Assembly: GCF_023914155.1 (NCBI RefSeq) | Contig: NZ_JAMWYS010000046.1 | Coordinates: 1-64,000, forward strand | Length of the DNA stretch: 64,000 nt | Source of the DNA: Solitalea agri | Lineage (GTDB): Bacteria > Bacteroidota > Bacteroidia > Sphingobacteriales > Sphingobacteriaceae | Reading direction: 5' to 3' | Part shown: in pieces, positions 16,567 to 26,148 of the stretch | How positions within the stretch are numbered: the first letter of the stretch is position 1 | How the letters are laid out: every line of letters starts with the position of its first letter | Position numbers and translations under genes: made by a program | Notes under the pieces: model-generated | What the model was told of the DNA's origin: nothing | The model's input: only the letters and a program-made list of their open reading frames with translations | Database searches by the model: none

Positions 16567-19500
16567 ATGTCGTACAAAAAAGAAAATAAGATCAAAAGTA
16601 ATTTCACCAAAATTACGATCAGCCTTGCTTCACCTGAGAACATTCTTGAACGTTCAAGTGGTGAGGTATTAAAGCCAGAAACGATCAACTACCGTACCTA
16701 TAAACCGGAGCGAGATGGTTTATTCTGCGAGCGTATTTTCGGTCCGGTTAAGGACTATGAGTGCGCCTGCGGTAAATACAAACGTATCCGTTACAAAGGC
16801 ATTGTGTGCGACCGTTGTGGTGTAGAAGTTACCGAGAAGAAAGTACGTCGTGAGCGTATGGGTCACATCAATTTGGTTGTGCCTGTTGCTCACATTTGGT
16901 ACTTCCGTTCCTTGCCAAATAAAATCGGTTATTTGTTAGGTCTTCCTACCAAAAAATTAGATTTAATTATTTACTATGAGCGTTATGTGGTTATCCAAGC
17001 GGGTATTAAAGCTCAGGATGGTATCCAATACCTTGATTTCTTAACAGAAGAAGAATACTTAGATATTTTAGATACTCTTCCAAAAGAAAATCAATATTTA
17101 GACGATAAGGATCCTAATAAATTTGTGGCTAAAATGGGTGCTGAAGCTCTTCAGGACTTATTAGGTCGTTTACAATTAGATCAATTATCATACGACTTAC
17201 GTCACCAGGCCGCTAACGAAACTTCACAACAACGTAAAAACGAGGCTTTAAAACGCCTTCAGGTTGTAGAAGCATTCCGTGGTGCTCAAGCTAATATTGA
17301 GAACCGTCCGGAGTGGATGATCGTTAAGATCGTTCCTGTAATTCCACCAGAATTACGTCCTTTAGTTCCTTTGGATGGTGGTCGTTTCGCAACTTCAGAT
17401 TTGAACGATTTATATCGTCGTGTGATCATTCGTAACAACCGTTTGAAACGTTTGATCGAGATTAAAGCTCCTGAAGTGATTTTACGTAACGAAAAACGTA
17501 TGTTACAGGAAGCTGTTGACTCGTTATTCGATAACTCACGTAAAGTTAATGCTGTTAAAACTGAAGGTAACCGTGCTTTGAAATCGCTTTCAGATATTCT
17601 GAAAGGTAAACAAGGTCGTTTCCGTCAAAACTTGTTAGGTAAACGTGTTGACTATTCTGCTCGTTCGGTAATTGTTGTAGGTCCTACCTTAAAATTACAC
17701 GAATGTGGTTTACCTAAAGATATGGCTGCCGAGCTGTTCAAACCATTTATCATTCGTAAAATGATTGAGCGTGGTGTTGTTAAAACAGTTAAATCAGCTA
17801 AGAAAATTGTTGACCGCAAAGATCCTTTAGTTTGGGATATTCTTGAAAACGTATTAAAAGGACACCCTGTTCTTCTAAACCGTGCTCCTACACTTCACCG
17901 TTTAGGTATTCAGGCATTCCAACCTAAATTGGTTGAAGGTAAAGCAATTCAATTACACCCATTAGTGTGTACCGCGTTCAACGCCGACTTTGACGGTGAC
18001 CAGATGGCTGTTCACTTACCATTAGGTAATGCAGCTGTTTTGGAAGCCCAAATTTTAATGTTGGCGGCTCACAACATCTTGAACCCTGCTAACGGTACAC
18101 CAATTACGGTACCTTCGCAAGACATGGTGTTAGGTCTGTATTATATCACTAAAGGACGTAAGTCTACGCCAGATCGTATTGTTCGTGGTGAAGGTTCGAT
18201 ATTCTATAGCCCGGAAGAAGTTCGCATCGCGTTAAATGAAAATCGTATTGATTTACATGCCTGGATCAAGGTTAAGGTTAACACTATTGACGAAAATGGT
18301 GAACCTGTAAATAAATTGATCGAGACCACAGTAGGTCGTGTAATTGTCAACGAGTTTTCTCCAGTAGAAACCGGTTATATCAATGAGTTGTTGACCAAAA
18401 AATCATTGCGTGATATTATTGGTAACATCGTTAAAATTACTGGTATGGCTCGTGCAGCTAAGTTCCTTGATGATATCAAAGAACTTGGTTTCCAGATGGC
18501 GTTCAAAGGTGGTTTATCGTTCAACTTGAAAGATGTAACTATCCCTGAAGAAAAAGCGATCTTATTAAATCAGGCTCAGGAAGAAGTTGATGAGGTAATG
18601 AATAACTATAACATGGGTTTCATTACCAACAACGAGCGTTACAATCAGATCATCGATATCTGGACACGTATCAACTCTCGTTTAACTGATCACCTGATGA
18701 AGCAATTGGCTTCAGATAACCAAGGTTTCAACTCTGTGTATATGATGTTGGATTCTGGTGCCCGTGGTTCTAAAGAGCAGATTCGTCAGCTTTGCGGAAT
18801 GAGGGGTCTGATGGCGAAACCTCAGAAATCAGGTTCAGGTGGTGAGATTATCGAAAACCCGATTCTTTCAAACTTTAAAGAAGGTCTGTCGGTATTAGAG
18901 TACTTTATCTCTACCCACGGTGCTCGTAAAGGTTTGGCGGATACGGCGTTGAAAACTGCCGATGCCGGTTATCTGACTCGTCGTTTACATGACGTTGCAC
19001 AGGATATGGTTGTTTCAGAGCCAGATTGTGGTACCCTTCGTGGTGTATTAACATCAGCTTTGAAAGATAACGAAGAGGTAGTAGAACCATTGTACGATCG
19101 TATTTTGGGTCGGGTATCTCTAAACGATGTTGTTGATCCGATGACAGGCGATACATTAGCTGTGGCAGGTGCTGAGATCACAGAGGAGATTGCACAACGT
19201 ATCGAAGAATCAGCGGTTGACGCTGTTGAGATTCGTTCGGTATTGACCTGTGAATCTAAACGCGGTACTTGTGCTAAGTGTTACGGCCGTAACCTTGCAA
19301 CCGGTAAAATGGTTCAGATAGGTGAGGCAGTGGGTGTAATTGCAGCTCAGTCAATTGGTGAGCCAGGTACACAGCTTACACTTCGTACCTTCCACGTGGG
19401 TGGTACCGCATCAAACATTGCTGCAGAGTCACAAATTACAGCTAAGTTCCCTGGTAAGTTAGAGTTCGAAAATATTCGTACCGTTACCTTAAAAACTGAT

Positions 19501-20841
19501 GATGCTAATATTGAAGTTGTTTTAGGTCGTTCTGGTGAGATTCGTTTAGTTGAAGAAGCTACCGGAAAAGTAATTATGACCAACAACATTCCTTACGGTG
19601 CACATTTGTTCGTTCAGGATGGTCAAAAAGTAGAAAAAGGTGCCGCTATTTGTAGCTGGGACCCTTATAATGCTGTTATCGTTTCTGAATATACAGGTAA
19701 AGTTGAGTTTGAAGCAATTCTTGAGGGTGTTACCTTCCGGGAAGAATCAGACGAGCAAACTGGTCACAAAGAGAAAGTGATTATTGATAGCCGTGATAAA
19801 ACCAAAAACCCAATTATCCGCATTATTGGAAAAGACGGTGAAAAAGGTTATAGTATTCCAGTAGGGGCACACATTGCTGTTGATGAAAACGAGAAAGTAT
19901 CTTCAGGTCAGGTGCTTGTTAAGATTCCTCGTTCTGCAGGTAAAACCCGAGATATCACCGGTGGTCTTCCTCGTGTAACCGAGTTATTTGAGGCTCGTAA
20001 CCCATCTAACCCTGCTATCGTTACTGAAATTGACGGTGTTGTTACTTTAGGTGGAGTTAAACGTGGTAATCGTGAGATCATCATCGAATCAAAAGATGGC
20101 GAAATCAAAAAGTACCTTGTTTCATTATCTAAACACATTCTTGTTCAGGATAATGACTTTATTAAAGCTGGTATGCCGTTGTCAGATGGTTCAATCAGTC
20201 CTACTGACATTCTTGCCATCAAAGGCCCTGGTGCTGTTCAAGAGTATCTTGTAAATGGTGTTCAGGAGGTTTACCGCTTGCAGGGTGTGAAAATCAACGA
20301 TAAACACTTCGAGGTTATCGTTCACCAAATGATGCAGAAAGTATTCATCGAAGATCCGGGAGATACTCGTTTCTTAGAAAAAGAAGCTGTTGACAAACTC
20401 GACTTTATGGATGAGAATGACAACATGTTTGATAAGAAAGTAGTTATAGATCCAGGAGAGTCAACTTCGGTTAAGAAAGGTCAAATTATCACAGTTCGTA
20501 AACTACGTGATGAGAACTCAATCCTTAAACGTCGTGATATGAAATTAGTAGAGGCTCGCGATGCGGTTGCTGCTACTTCTAGTCCGGTGTTGCAAGGTAT
20601 TACCCGTTCTTCATTAGGTACTAAGAGCTGGATTTCGGCTGCATCTTTCCAGGAAACAACCAAAGTACTTAACGAGGCAGCGATTGCTGGTAAAACTGAC
20701 TTAATGTTAGGTTTGAAAGAAAATGTGATCGTTGGTCACTTAATTCCTTCAGGTACCGGTATGCGTGCTTATGATCGTATGATTGTAGGTTCTCGTGAAG
20801 AGTATGAGAAATTACTTGCTTCAAAAGAAGATGAAGACTAG
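16567..20841 (+). CDS. rpoC: RNA polymerase beta' subunit
   Basis: The 1424-residue subunit has an N-terminal zinc ribbon (CACGKYKR...CDRCG, near residue 66) and the catalytic NADFDGD loop, whose D474, D476 and D478 hold the active-site magnesium. It also has the trigger-loop/bridge-helix region and a second zinc site ([11 protein letters not shown], near residue 897). It is the last gene of the rplKAJL-rpoBC unit, closed by a strong terminator at 20860. Confidence 0.99.
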   Translation: MSYKKENKIKSNFTKITISLASPENILERSSGEVLKPETINYRTYKPERDGLFCERIFGPVKDYECACGKYKRIRYKGIVCDRCGVEVTEKKVRRERMGHINLVVPVAHIWYFRSLPNKIGYLLGLPTKKLDLIIYYERYVVIQAGIKAQDGIQYLDFLTEEEYLDILDTLPKENQYLDDKDPNKFVAKMGAEALQDLLGRLQLDQLSYDLRHQAANETSQQRKNEALKRLQVVEAFRGAQANIENRPEWMIVKIVPVIPPELRPLVPLDGGRFATSDLNDLYRRVIIRNNRLKRLIEIKAPEVILRNEKRMLQEAVDSLFDNSRKVNAVKTEGNRALKSLSDILKGKQGRFRQNLLGKRVDYSARSVIVVGPTLKLHECGLPKDMAAELFKPFIIRKMIERGVVKTVKSAKKIVDRKDPLVWDILENVLKGHPVLLNRAPTLHRLGIQAFQPKLVEGKAIQLHPLVCTAFNADFDGDQMAVHLPLGNAAVLEAQILMLAAHNILNPANGTPITVPSQDMVLGLYYITKGRKSTPDRIVRGEGSIFYSPEEVRIALNENRIDLHAWIKVKVNTIDENGEPVNKLIETTVGRVIVNEFSPVETGYINELLTKKSLRDIIGNIVKITGMARAAKFLDDIKELGFQMAFKGGLSFNLKDVTIPEEKAILLNQAQEEVDEVMNNYNMGFITNNERYNQIIDIWTRINSRLTDHLMKQLASDNQGFNSVYMMLDSGARGSKEQIRQLCGMRGLMAKPQKSGSGGEIIENPILSNFKEGLSVLEYFISTHGARKGLADTALKTADAGYLTRRLHDVAQDMVVSEPDCGTLRGVLTSALKDNEEVVEPLYDRILGRVSLNDVVDPMTGDTLAVAGAEITEEIAQRIEESAVDAVEIRSVLTCESKRGTCAKCYGRNLATGKMVQIGEAVGVIAAQSIGEPGTQLTLRTFHVGGTASNIAAESQITAKFPGKLEFENIRTVTLKTDDANIEVVLGRSGEIRLVEEATGKVIMTNNIPYGAHLFVQDGQKVEKGAAICSWDPYNAVIVSEYTGKVEFEAILEGVTFREESDEQTGHKEKVIIDSRDKTKNPIIRIIGKDGEKGYSIPVGAHIAVDENEKVSSGQVLVKIPRSAGKTRDITGGLPRVTELFEARNPSNPAIVTEIDGVVTLGGVKRGNREIIIESKDGEIKKYLVSLSKHILVQDNDFIKAGMPLSDGSISPTDILAIKGPGAVQEYLVNGVQEVYRLQGVKINDKHFEVIVHQMMQKVFIEDPGDTRFLEKEAVDKLDFMDENDNMFDKKVVIDPGESTSVKKGQIITVRKLRDENSILKRRDMKLVEARDAVAATSSPVLQGITRSSLGTKSWISAASFQETTKVLNEAAIAGKTDLMLGLKENVIVGHLIPSGTGMRAYDRMIVGSREEYEKLLASKEDED

Positions 20842-20859
20842 TCTTCTATAAGTTTTAAT

Positions 20860-20899
20860 GCAAAGCGCGACTTCGAAAGAAGTCGCGCTTTGCTGTTTA
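20860..20899 (+). terminator. Terminator after rpoC
   Basis: A perfect 14-bp GC-rich stem (20860-20873 with 20880-20893) with a CGAAAG loop is followed by TGTTT. It is one of the strongest hairpins in the window and ends the RNA polymerase operon. Confidence 0.9.
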
Positions 20900-20943
20900 A
20901 TAACGGTATATACATTGTATTTTTACAGCAGAAGATAACAGCT

Positions 20944-21894
20944 ATGAAATTTAAACTAGGAGATTTTGTTCGATTTGTTGACGAAAGAAGAGAAGGCTAC
21001 ATAACTCGAATTATCGACGCTCAATCAGTTGGAGTAACCGGAGAAGATGACTTTGAGATTCCGGTGCTTACCACTAAAATTACCATAATTCATGGAAATC
21101 ATTTAGATGATTCAGAAAAACCATTAGAGATTAAAGCAACACCTGAAATTTCACTCAATAATTTTATTAAGCGAGGTATTTATTTTGCGGTTGTTGACGA
21201 TGCAAAGGCTAAATCAGTTGTTCATCTGCATATAATTAATGAAACTTCTTACGACTTACTAGTAAGCATAATAAGCGAACAAAGGCAACAATATAAGGGT
21301 GTTTTTTCGGGATTGATAGCCTCGGATGAAATCGCAAAAATATGTTCCTTGTCGTTGGCAGAGCTTGATCTATGGCCAAAATTATTAACTCAATTAATCG
21401 TACATGCTAATGCGGATATTAAACCAGAGCCGCCCCTATTAAAAGAGTTTAAGTTCAAAGCCAAAGATTTTAGTGGTGCGAAAAAGAATGTTGTGCAGTT
21501 AAATGCCAGTGGTTGGGTGTTTCAAATTGATGAACCTGAATTGATTCTTGATGTCGATAAATTGAAAGAAAGTTTGTTCAATGTAAAAGAAGAAAAACCT
21601 AAAGTTGAGAAACCGCAGCATGAAATCGATCTGCATATAGAGAAATTAAGAGATGATTTTCATTTTATAAAGAAGACGGATATATTGCAAATTCAATTAG
21701 CACAGTTTCATAAAAGTTTGGATGCAGCTATTGTACATCATTTGCCATCAATTGTGTTTATTCATGGGATAGGTAACGGAACTTTAAAGCATGAACTGTA
21801 TAAAGTGCTTAGCAAACATCCGCATGTAAGAACTTTTAAAGATGCCGGCAAGGATAAATTTGGTTATGGGGCCACAGAAGTGCTTCTGAAATAA
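20944..21894 (+). CDS. DUF2027/Smr-domain protein
   Basis: This 316-residue protein has a small N-terminal beta-rich domain (FKLGDFVRFVDERREGYITRI) and a C-terminal Smr domain (about 228-316) with HEIDLHIEKL and the FIHGIGNGTLKHEL loop near residue 280. Smr domains are nucleases or nucleic-acid binders found at the end of MutS2. The MutS core is absent here. The frame is open further upstream, but that would begin inside the rpoC terminator, so the ATG at 20944 is used. Recent work links Smr proteins to ribosome rescue; the role here is unknown. Confidence 0.85.
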   Translation: MKFKLGDFVRFVDERREGYITRIIDAQSVGVTGEDDFEIPVLTTKITIIHGNHLDDSEKPLEIKATPEISLNNFIKRGIYFAVVDDAKAKSVVHLHIINETSYDLLVSIISEQRQQYKGVFSGLIASDEIAKICSLSLAELDLWPKLLTQLIVHANADIKPEPPLLKEFKFKAKDFSGAKKNVVQLNASGWVFQIDEPELILDVDKLKESLFNVKEEKPKVEKPQHEIDLHIEKLRDDFHFIKKTDILQIQLAQFHKSLDAAIVHHLPSIVFIHGIGNGTLKHELYKVLSKHPHVRTFKDAGKDKFGYGATEVLLK

Positions 21895-21954
21895 TAAAAA
21901 TTCTAAAGATTTAAATCAATCATACGCTATATTTGAGCATTAAAGATTGCTATC

Positions 21955-22266
21955 ATGGAAGAAAATAACGAAAATCAATTAAGCATAGAATTATCGGAGG
22001 ATATTGCAGAAGGCACATATTCTAATTTAGCCATTATCACACATTCATCAACCGAATTTGTAGTGGACTTTGTTCGTATAATGCCTGGTGTTCCAAAAGC
22101 CAAAGTAAAATCACGTATTGTATTAACCCCAGAGCATGCCAAAAGATTGTTAAATGCCTTGGAGGATAATATACACAAATATGAAATGGTTCATGGCAAA
22201 ATTAAAACCCATGAAGGGCAGCAAGCTTTGCCAATGAACTTTGGAGGGCCAACCGCACAGGCTTAA
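21955..22266 (+). CDS. DUF3467-family protein
   Basis: The 103-residue soluble acidic protein has the DUF3467 pattern: an EGTYSNLA...HS..EFV.DF motif, then a segment with VKSRIVLTPEHAKRLLNAL and a disordered C-terminus. The family is common in Bacteroidota near rpoC and has no known function. A TATATTTG -7 box (21928-21935) lies 20 bp before the start, so it is probably its own unit. A hairpin terminator follows. Confidence 0.85.
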   Translation: MEENNENQLSIELSEDIAEGTYSNLAIITHSSTEFVVDFVRIMPGVPKAKVKSRIVLTPEHAKRLLNALEDNIHKYEMVHGKIKTHEGQQALPMNFGGPTAQA

Positions 22267-22288
22267 TCTAATTGTAAAGATATTGTAA

Positions 22289-22320
22289 AATGACACAAAT
22301 AATGATTTGTGTCATTTTTG
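22289..22320 (+). terminator. Terminator after the DUF3467 gene
   Basis: A perfect 12-bp stem (22289-22300 with 22305-22316) with an AATG loop is followed by TTTG. Confidence 0.85.
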
Positions 22321-22369
22321 TTTAGAAACGTTACTCCGATCTTTGAAAAGATTACTAAATCTAATATTG

Positions 22370-22984
22370 ATGGATAAACAAGCGTTCTTAAAATCTGAAT
22401 ATGAGCAATCAATATCGTATGAATCATACAGAGAGTTGATTGATGACTTATTACCACATAACCTTACGACTGGAAATAATAACTCACCTGATATGATTGA
22501 ATATGCCAGAATGAATGTTCAACGTATGAATAGATGGGATAAAACTTATATTCCATCTGCAGAGTTAAGTGAAATACTTAAAAATCATCACCAGAAAGAA
22601 ATTTGGCTGGTATTAACAGAGGGTTGGTGTGGCGATGCTGCTCAAAATGTTCCTTTAATTAAAAAGATAGCTGATTTAAGCCCAAATATAGAAGTGCGAT
22701 TTCTTTTAAGAGATCAACATATTGAGTTAATGGATCAGTATTTAACTAACGGCGGACAGAGTATTCCAAAGTTAATTCGTGTGAATGCAGAAACATTTGA
22801 AGAAATTGGAACCTGGGGGCCTCGTCCAACTGTGTTACAGGAACAAGTTCTTCATATGAAAAATGAAATGAGAATGCCAAAAGAAGAAATGGCGCTCGAA
22901 ATTCATTTATGGTACGCAAGGAATAAAGGAATAGCACTGGAAACCGAATTTATGGCAATGCTAAATGAAGCTATTTTGGCGTAA
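22370..22984 (+). CDS. Thioredoxin-like protein with a single active-site Cys
   Basis: The 204-residue cytosolic protein matches the Thioredoxin_9-like family. The active-site region is W86-C87-G88-D89-A90, so the second cysteine of the CxxC pair is an alanine, as in monothiol or non-redox members. A SIPKLI cis-proline segment follows near residue 127. Translation upstream of 22370 would start inside the preceding terminator, so the ATG at 22370 was chosen. There is no signal peptide. The function is unknown. Confidence 0.8.
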   Translation: MDKQAFLKSEYEQSISYESYRELIDDLLPHNLTTGNNNSPDMIEYARMNVQRMNRWDKTYIPSAELSEILKNHHQKEIWLVLTEGWCGDAAQNVPLIKKIADLSPNIEVRFLLRDQHIELMDQYLTNGGQSIPKLIRVNAETFEEIGTWGPRPTVLQEQVLHMKNEMRMPKEEMALEIHLWYARNKGIALETEFMAMLNEAILA

Positions 22985-23006
22985 TGTTTTATCATGGTTT
23001 AGTTTT

Positions 23007-23034
23007 AAAGCTCTGGAATTCCAGGGCTTTTTTG
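23007..23034 (+). terminator. Terminator after the thioredoxin-like gene
   Basis: A 10-bp stem with one G-U pair (23007-23016 with 23021-23030) and an AATT loop is followed by T residues. Confidence 0.85.
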
Positions 23035-23105
23035 TTTTTGAACCCTAGAGGTTAAATAGATTGAAATGCTGATTTTGTATATTTAAATATCTAAAAATCA
23101 ACGCT

Positions 23106-24521
23106 ATGAAAAACGTATTTGCTGACATACACTGTCATCCTACTATGAAACCCTACGGACAAAGCTTTGGCCGTGATACAGGAATTAACAGTCCAAAAAC
23201 AAATAACAAAACCTCGATTTGGCACTATGACCCACCGAACTTACCTGATAAAATTTTAAATTTTGTTGGTGGTATTACCCGGTTTTCCCAAACAAACCTG
23301 ACTGCCTTGGGCTATGGTAATGTGGGCTTAATATGTGTTTCTCTATATCCCATCGAAAAAAGGTTTTTTAATAATCATTTAGGCACTAGCAAGGTTTCGG
23401 ATGTAGTTAACAATTTTATTACCGGATTAGGGAAGGCTAGGGTAGATTTTGTGCAGTCGGTGAGTGATTACTTTGGGGATTTGGAGCAAGAGTATGCTTT
23501 TTTGCAACAATTGGAAGGCAAGATCTATGCTATCAGTAATCAGCAATACAGGTATGTTATTGCTAAGAATTATGCCGAGATTGAGGCTCTACTGGATGAG
23601 AATGATCCAATCTTTACTATTGTTCTCCTAATCACTTTTGAAGGTTGTCATGCCTTGGGAACCGGAATTGATCCGGTAAACAATCCATGTAACGAAGTGA
23701 AAGTTTTAGCTAATATTGATAAGATTAAGAATTGGCCCAATAAACCCCTGTTTGTCACTTTTGCCCACCATTTTTATAATGAGTTATGTGGTCATGCTAA
23801 AAGCCTGAAAGGCATTGTTGGAACTGTTTGTGACCAGCAGTATAAGTTGGGCGAAGGTTTTACTGATTTAGGTAAAAAGGTTGCCCAAAAGCTACTTGAC
23901 AATACTGATGGAAAACGGATAATTATTGATGTAAAACATATGAGCCGAAAATCGAGATTAGAATATTTTGATTTTTTGGCTTCAGAGTTTCCTCATGAAC
24001 AGATTCCGATAGTGGCAAGCCATGGGGGAGTGTGTGGCAATGAACAAGACAGGCATTTATTTGTAGACGAGGAAATCAATTTTTATGATGATGAATTATT
24101 GGTGATAGCCAAATCAAGGGGGCTCTTTGGGGTACAGTTGGATGAACGAAGAATTGCCAGCAAACCAGAGCTTGAAAATACTAAGGGTGAGATTTTTCGA
24201 AAAAAAATACTTTATAATTGGGCTCGTTTGGTTTGGAGGCAAATTGAACATATTGCTGTTCTACTTGATTCAAATGGATTATTTGCCTGGGATATCCAAT
24301 GTCTCGGATCGGATTATGATGGAATTGTAGACCCAATAAATGGTTATTGGACTTCAGAAGAGTTTCAGTTTTTAGACGATTACCTGCTTAAGCACGCCTA
24401 TAATTTTGAAAAGAGTAACATGAAAAACATGCAATTGGAAACTAATAAGATTTCGGCAGAACAAATTGTGAATCGATTCATGTCTTTAAATGTACAGGAG
24501 TTTGTAAGTAGAAATTATTAA
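23106..24521 (+). CDS. Peptidase M19 / membrane dipeptidase-like metallohydrolase
   Basis: The 471-residue protein belongs to the amidohydrolase superfamily. The first metal motif H9-C-H11 opens the barrel. Later segments include TFEGCHALG, TFAHHFYNE, an IDVKHMS strand and IVASHGG, and GSDYDGIVDP near the end matches the M19 pattern. Characterised M19 enzymes cleave dipeptides, including D-amino-acid dipeptides. No signal peptide is visible, so it is probably cytosolic and larger than usual. The substrate is unknown. Confidence 0.72.
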   Translation: MKNVFADIHCHPTMKPYGQSFGRDTGINSPKTNNKTSIWHYDPPNLPDKILNFVGGITRFSQTNLTALGYGNVGLICVSLYPIEKRFFNNHLGTSKVSDVVNNFITGLGKARVDFVQSVSDYFGDLEQEYAFLQQLEGKIYAISNQQYRYVIAKNYAEIEALLDENDPIFTIVLLITFEGCHALGTGIDPVNNPCNEVKVLANIDKIKNWPNKPLFVTFAHHFYNELCGHAKSLKGIVGTVCDQQYKLGEGFTDLGKKVAQKLLDNTDGKRIIIDVKHMSRKSRLEYFDFLASEFPHEQIPIVASHGGVCGNEQDRHLFVDEEINFYDDELLVIAKSRGLFGVQLDERRIASKPELENTKGEIFRKKILYNWARLVWRQIEHIAVLLDSNGLFAWDIQCLGSDYDGIVDPINGYWTSEEFQFLDDYLLKHAYNFEKSNMKNMQLETNKISAEQIVNRFMSLNVQEFVSRNY

Positions 24522-24701
24522 TGGACGGTAGAGGTGGATATAAAGAATATAGTCCATCAAACGGGGCAAGTCAATTGGACTTGCACATTGGAGTTTTACT
24601 CTAGGTATATATTTATTACTTGATAAATCCGTACCATGCGATATGAAAAAAATAGTTATAGCAGATGTAACCATTTAAGTTCGATAATAGGTTATTTTGA
24701 T

Positions 24702-25688
24702 TTATTGAACTAACAAGTTGCAACCTCTGATGTCACTGTTATCAAATCGACCTAAAATTTCAAATGTTTGATCAGTATATACCTTGCCTAAATCTTGCGT
24801 AGCAATAAACGAACAAGAATTAATATTAGCTAAATCGATAATATTGATCCCTCCGGAATGATTGTCCGCATTTAAACTTAGAGGGTCATTAGTGTCGCGA
24901 GTTAGTACTTTCATCCAGGGTGGACAAGCAAAAACACCTTCGCCTTTTGAATAAGCTTGTGATAATAACTCAGTCATTCCATACTCTGAATGAATCTCAT
25001 TCACACCAAAACCTTTTTGCAAAATTTCATGCAGTTCGGCTCTAACCATTTCTTTACGCTTTCCCTTCATCCCACCCGTTTCCATTACTATGGTATGGTT
25101 TAAAGTCATTGGGTAGGCTTCTATAAAATCGAGCAATGCGTAGGTAACACCAATTAATATTGTTTTTTGTTGTTCGGCTTCAAGTGTAATTAGTGTTTCA
25201 TGTAGTTCATCGTGATTGTGAAGGAAGAAACCGCTTTTCGGATGTCCGGATTGTTTAATAAGTTCTTCAACCATTAAAATTAATGATGAACCTTCGCGTT
25301 CCAGGTAGGATGGAAGGAGCGCAACAAAGCAATAATCTTTTGGTGAGCCATAAAAATATTTAAAACCCTTTATAAAACTGTCTATATAAACCTGAACATC
25401 AGAAACCAGATGTCGACTTTGGATCATTCCGGTAGTACCTGAACTGCTGAAAATAACTTCTGCAGATTGTTGCTCAGTAATTATTTCATGAGTTTTAAAA
25501 AAACTGATAGGTAAAAAAGGAATCGATCGGAAAGTATCAACTTCTGTAGGATTTACTTTAATATGTTGTAAATATTCTTTATAAACCGGATTGGACTGGG
25601 CTTGATAACGAAAAACGGCTAGACAAAGCTCGTTAAAAGCTTGCTCGTTACCAATAGAAAAGATTGATGAGTAATTAGGTTTGTTCAC
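24702..25688 (-). CDS. LuxE-family acyl-protein synthetase
   Basis: The 328-residue member of the adenylate-forming superfamily has the LPISFFK segment and the phosphate loop SSSGTTG near residues 81-87, followed by METGG.KG and HSEYGMTELLSQAY in the C-terminal half. LuxE activates fatty acids for reduction to aldehyde in bioluminescence, with LuxC and LuxD. Neither partner is present here, so the acyl acceptor and pathway are unknown. It has its own promoter match just upstream, in the gap after the penicillin-acylase operon terminator. Confidence 0.82.
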   Translation of the reverse strand: MNKPNYSSIFSIGNEQAFNELCLAVFRYQAQSNPVYKEYLQHIKVNPTEVDTFRSIPFLPISFFKTHEIITEQQSAEVIFSSSGTTGMIQSRHLVSDVQVYIDSFIKGFKYFYGSPKDYCFVALLPSYLEREGSSLILMVEELIKQSGHPKSGFFLHNHDELHETLITLEAEQQKTILIGVTYALLDFIEAYPMTLNHTIVMETGGMKGKRKEMVRAELHEILQKGFGVNEIHSEYGMTELLSQAYSKGEGVFACPPWMKVLTRDTNDPLSLNADNHSGGINIIDLANINSCSFIATQDLGKVYTDQTFEILGRFDNSDIRGCNLLVQ

Positions 25689-25692
25689 GCAG

Positions 25693-25721
25693 CAAAAGTA
25701 ATCAACAACAATCGTATCAAA
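25693..25721 (-). promoter_or_regulatory. Promoter for the LuxE-like gene
   Basis: On the minus strand: TTTG (25721-25718), 17 bp, TACTTTTG (25700-25693), about 5 bp before the start codon. The leader would be very short or absent. Confidence 0.55.
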
Positions 25722-25726
25722 AAATA

Positions 25727-25754
25727 AAGCCTCTACAGGTTGATGCAGAGGCTT
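25727..25754 (-). terminator. Terminator of the penicillin acylase operon
   Basis: Arms 25727-25734 and 25747-25754 pair perfectly. On the minus strand the stem is followed by TTATTTTTT. Confidence 0.8.
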
Positions 25755-25793
25755 AGGGTAAAGAAACGATTAGGAATATAGAATCGTTTATCT

Positions 25794-26144
25794 TTATGAT
25801 TGCTCCTCTTTTTTAGCTATTGCGGTTTTACAGTAATAACCAGTAAGAGCAGCTAAACCGGCGGCCAATCCGCCAATAATACCTGTGATAAATATGAGTA
25901 TCACCGGGGATTTAACCATAAGCATTTCGGCTACTTTATCAGTTAAAATCCCTTCTGTTTTAAAGTGAATAAAAAAAGCAAACAAAAACCAGCACATGAA
26001 AATAGCTCCAAATGCAGATAGAAAAGTTTTTGATCCTTTCTCACCTTTCCAAATTGCTAAAGCAAATGGTATCAGCATTATTATCCACCAAGGCAATACT
26101 AATTGCAATATAGCACATATGATAAATATTAAGAAAAATAGCAT
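25794..26144 (-). CDS. Small multi-pass membrane protein
   Basis: The 116-residue protein has four hydrophobic segments (about 1-18, 19-33, 42-60 and 78-102) with a Lys/Glu tail. I do not recognise a family. It starts 4 bp after the penicillin acylase stop on the same strand, so the two are co-transcribed and probably translationally coupled. It may help the acylase at the membrane, which is only a guess from position. Confidence 0.7.
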   Translation of the reverse strand: MLFFLIFIICAILQLVLPWWIIMLIPFALAIWKGEKGSKTFLSAFGAIFMCWFLFAFFIHFKTEGILTDKVAEMLMVKSPVILIFITGIIGGLAAGLAALTGYYCKTAIAKKEEQS

Positions 26145-26148
26145 ATTA

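Noticed and set aside
20890-20943. Upstream extension of the Smr-domain protein
   Set aside because: It would begin inside the rpoC terminator; the ATG at 20944 gives the usual family N-terminus.
24486-24674. 62-codon minus-strand ORF and a 27-codon plus-strand ORF in the 180-bp gap after the M19 gene
   Set aside because: Both lie between convergent genes, lack start signals and have no recognisable features.
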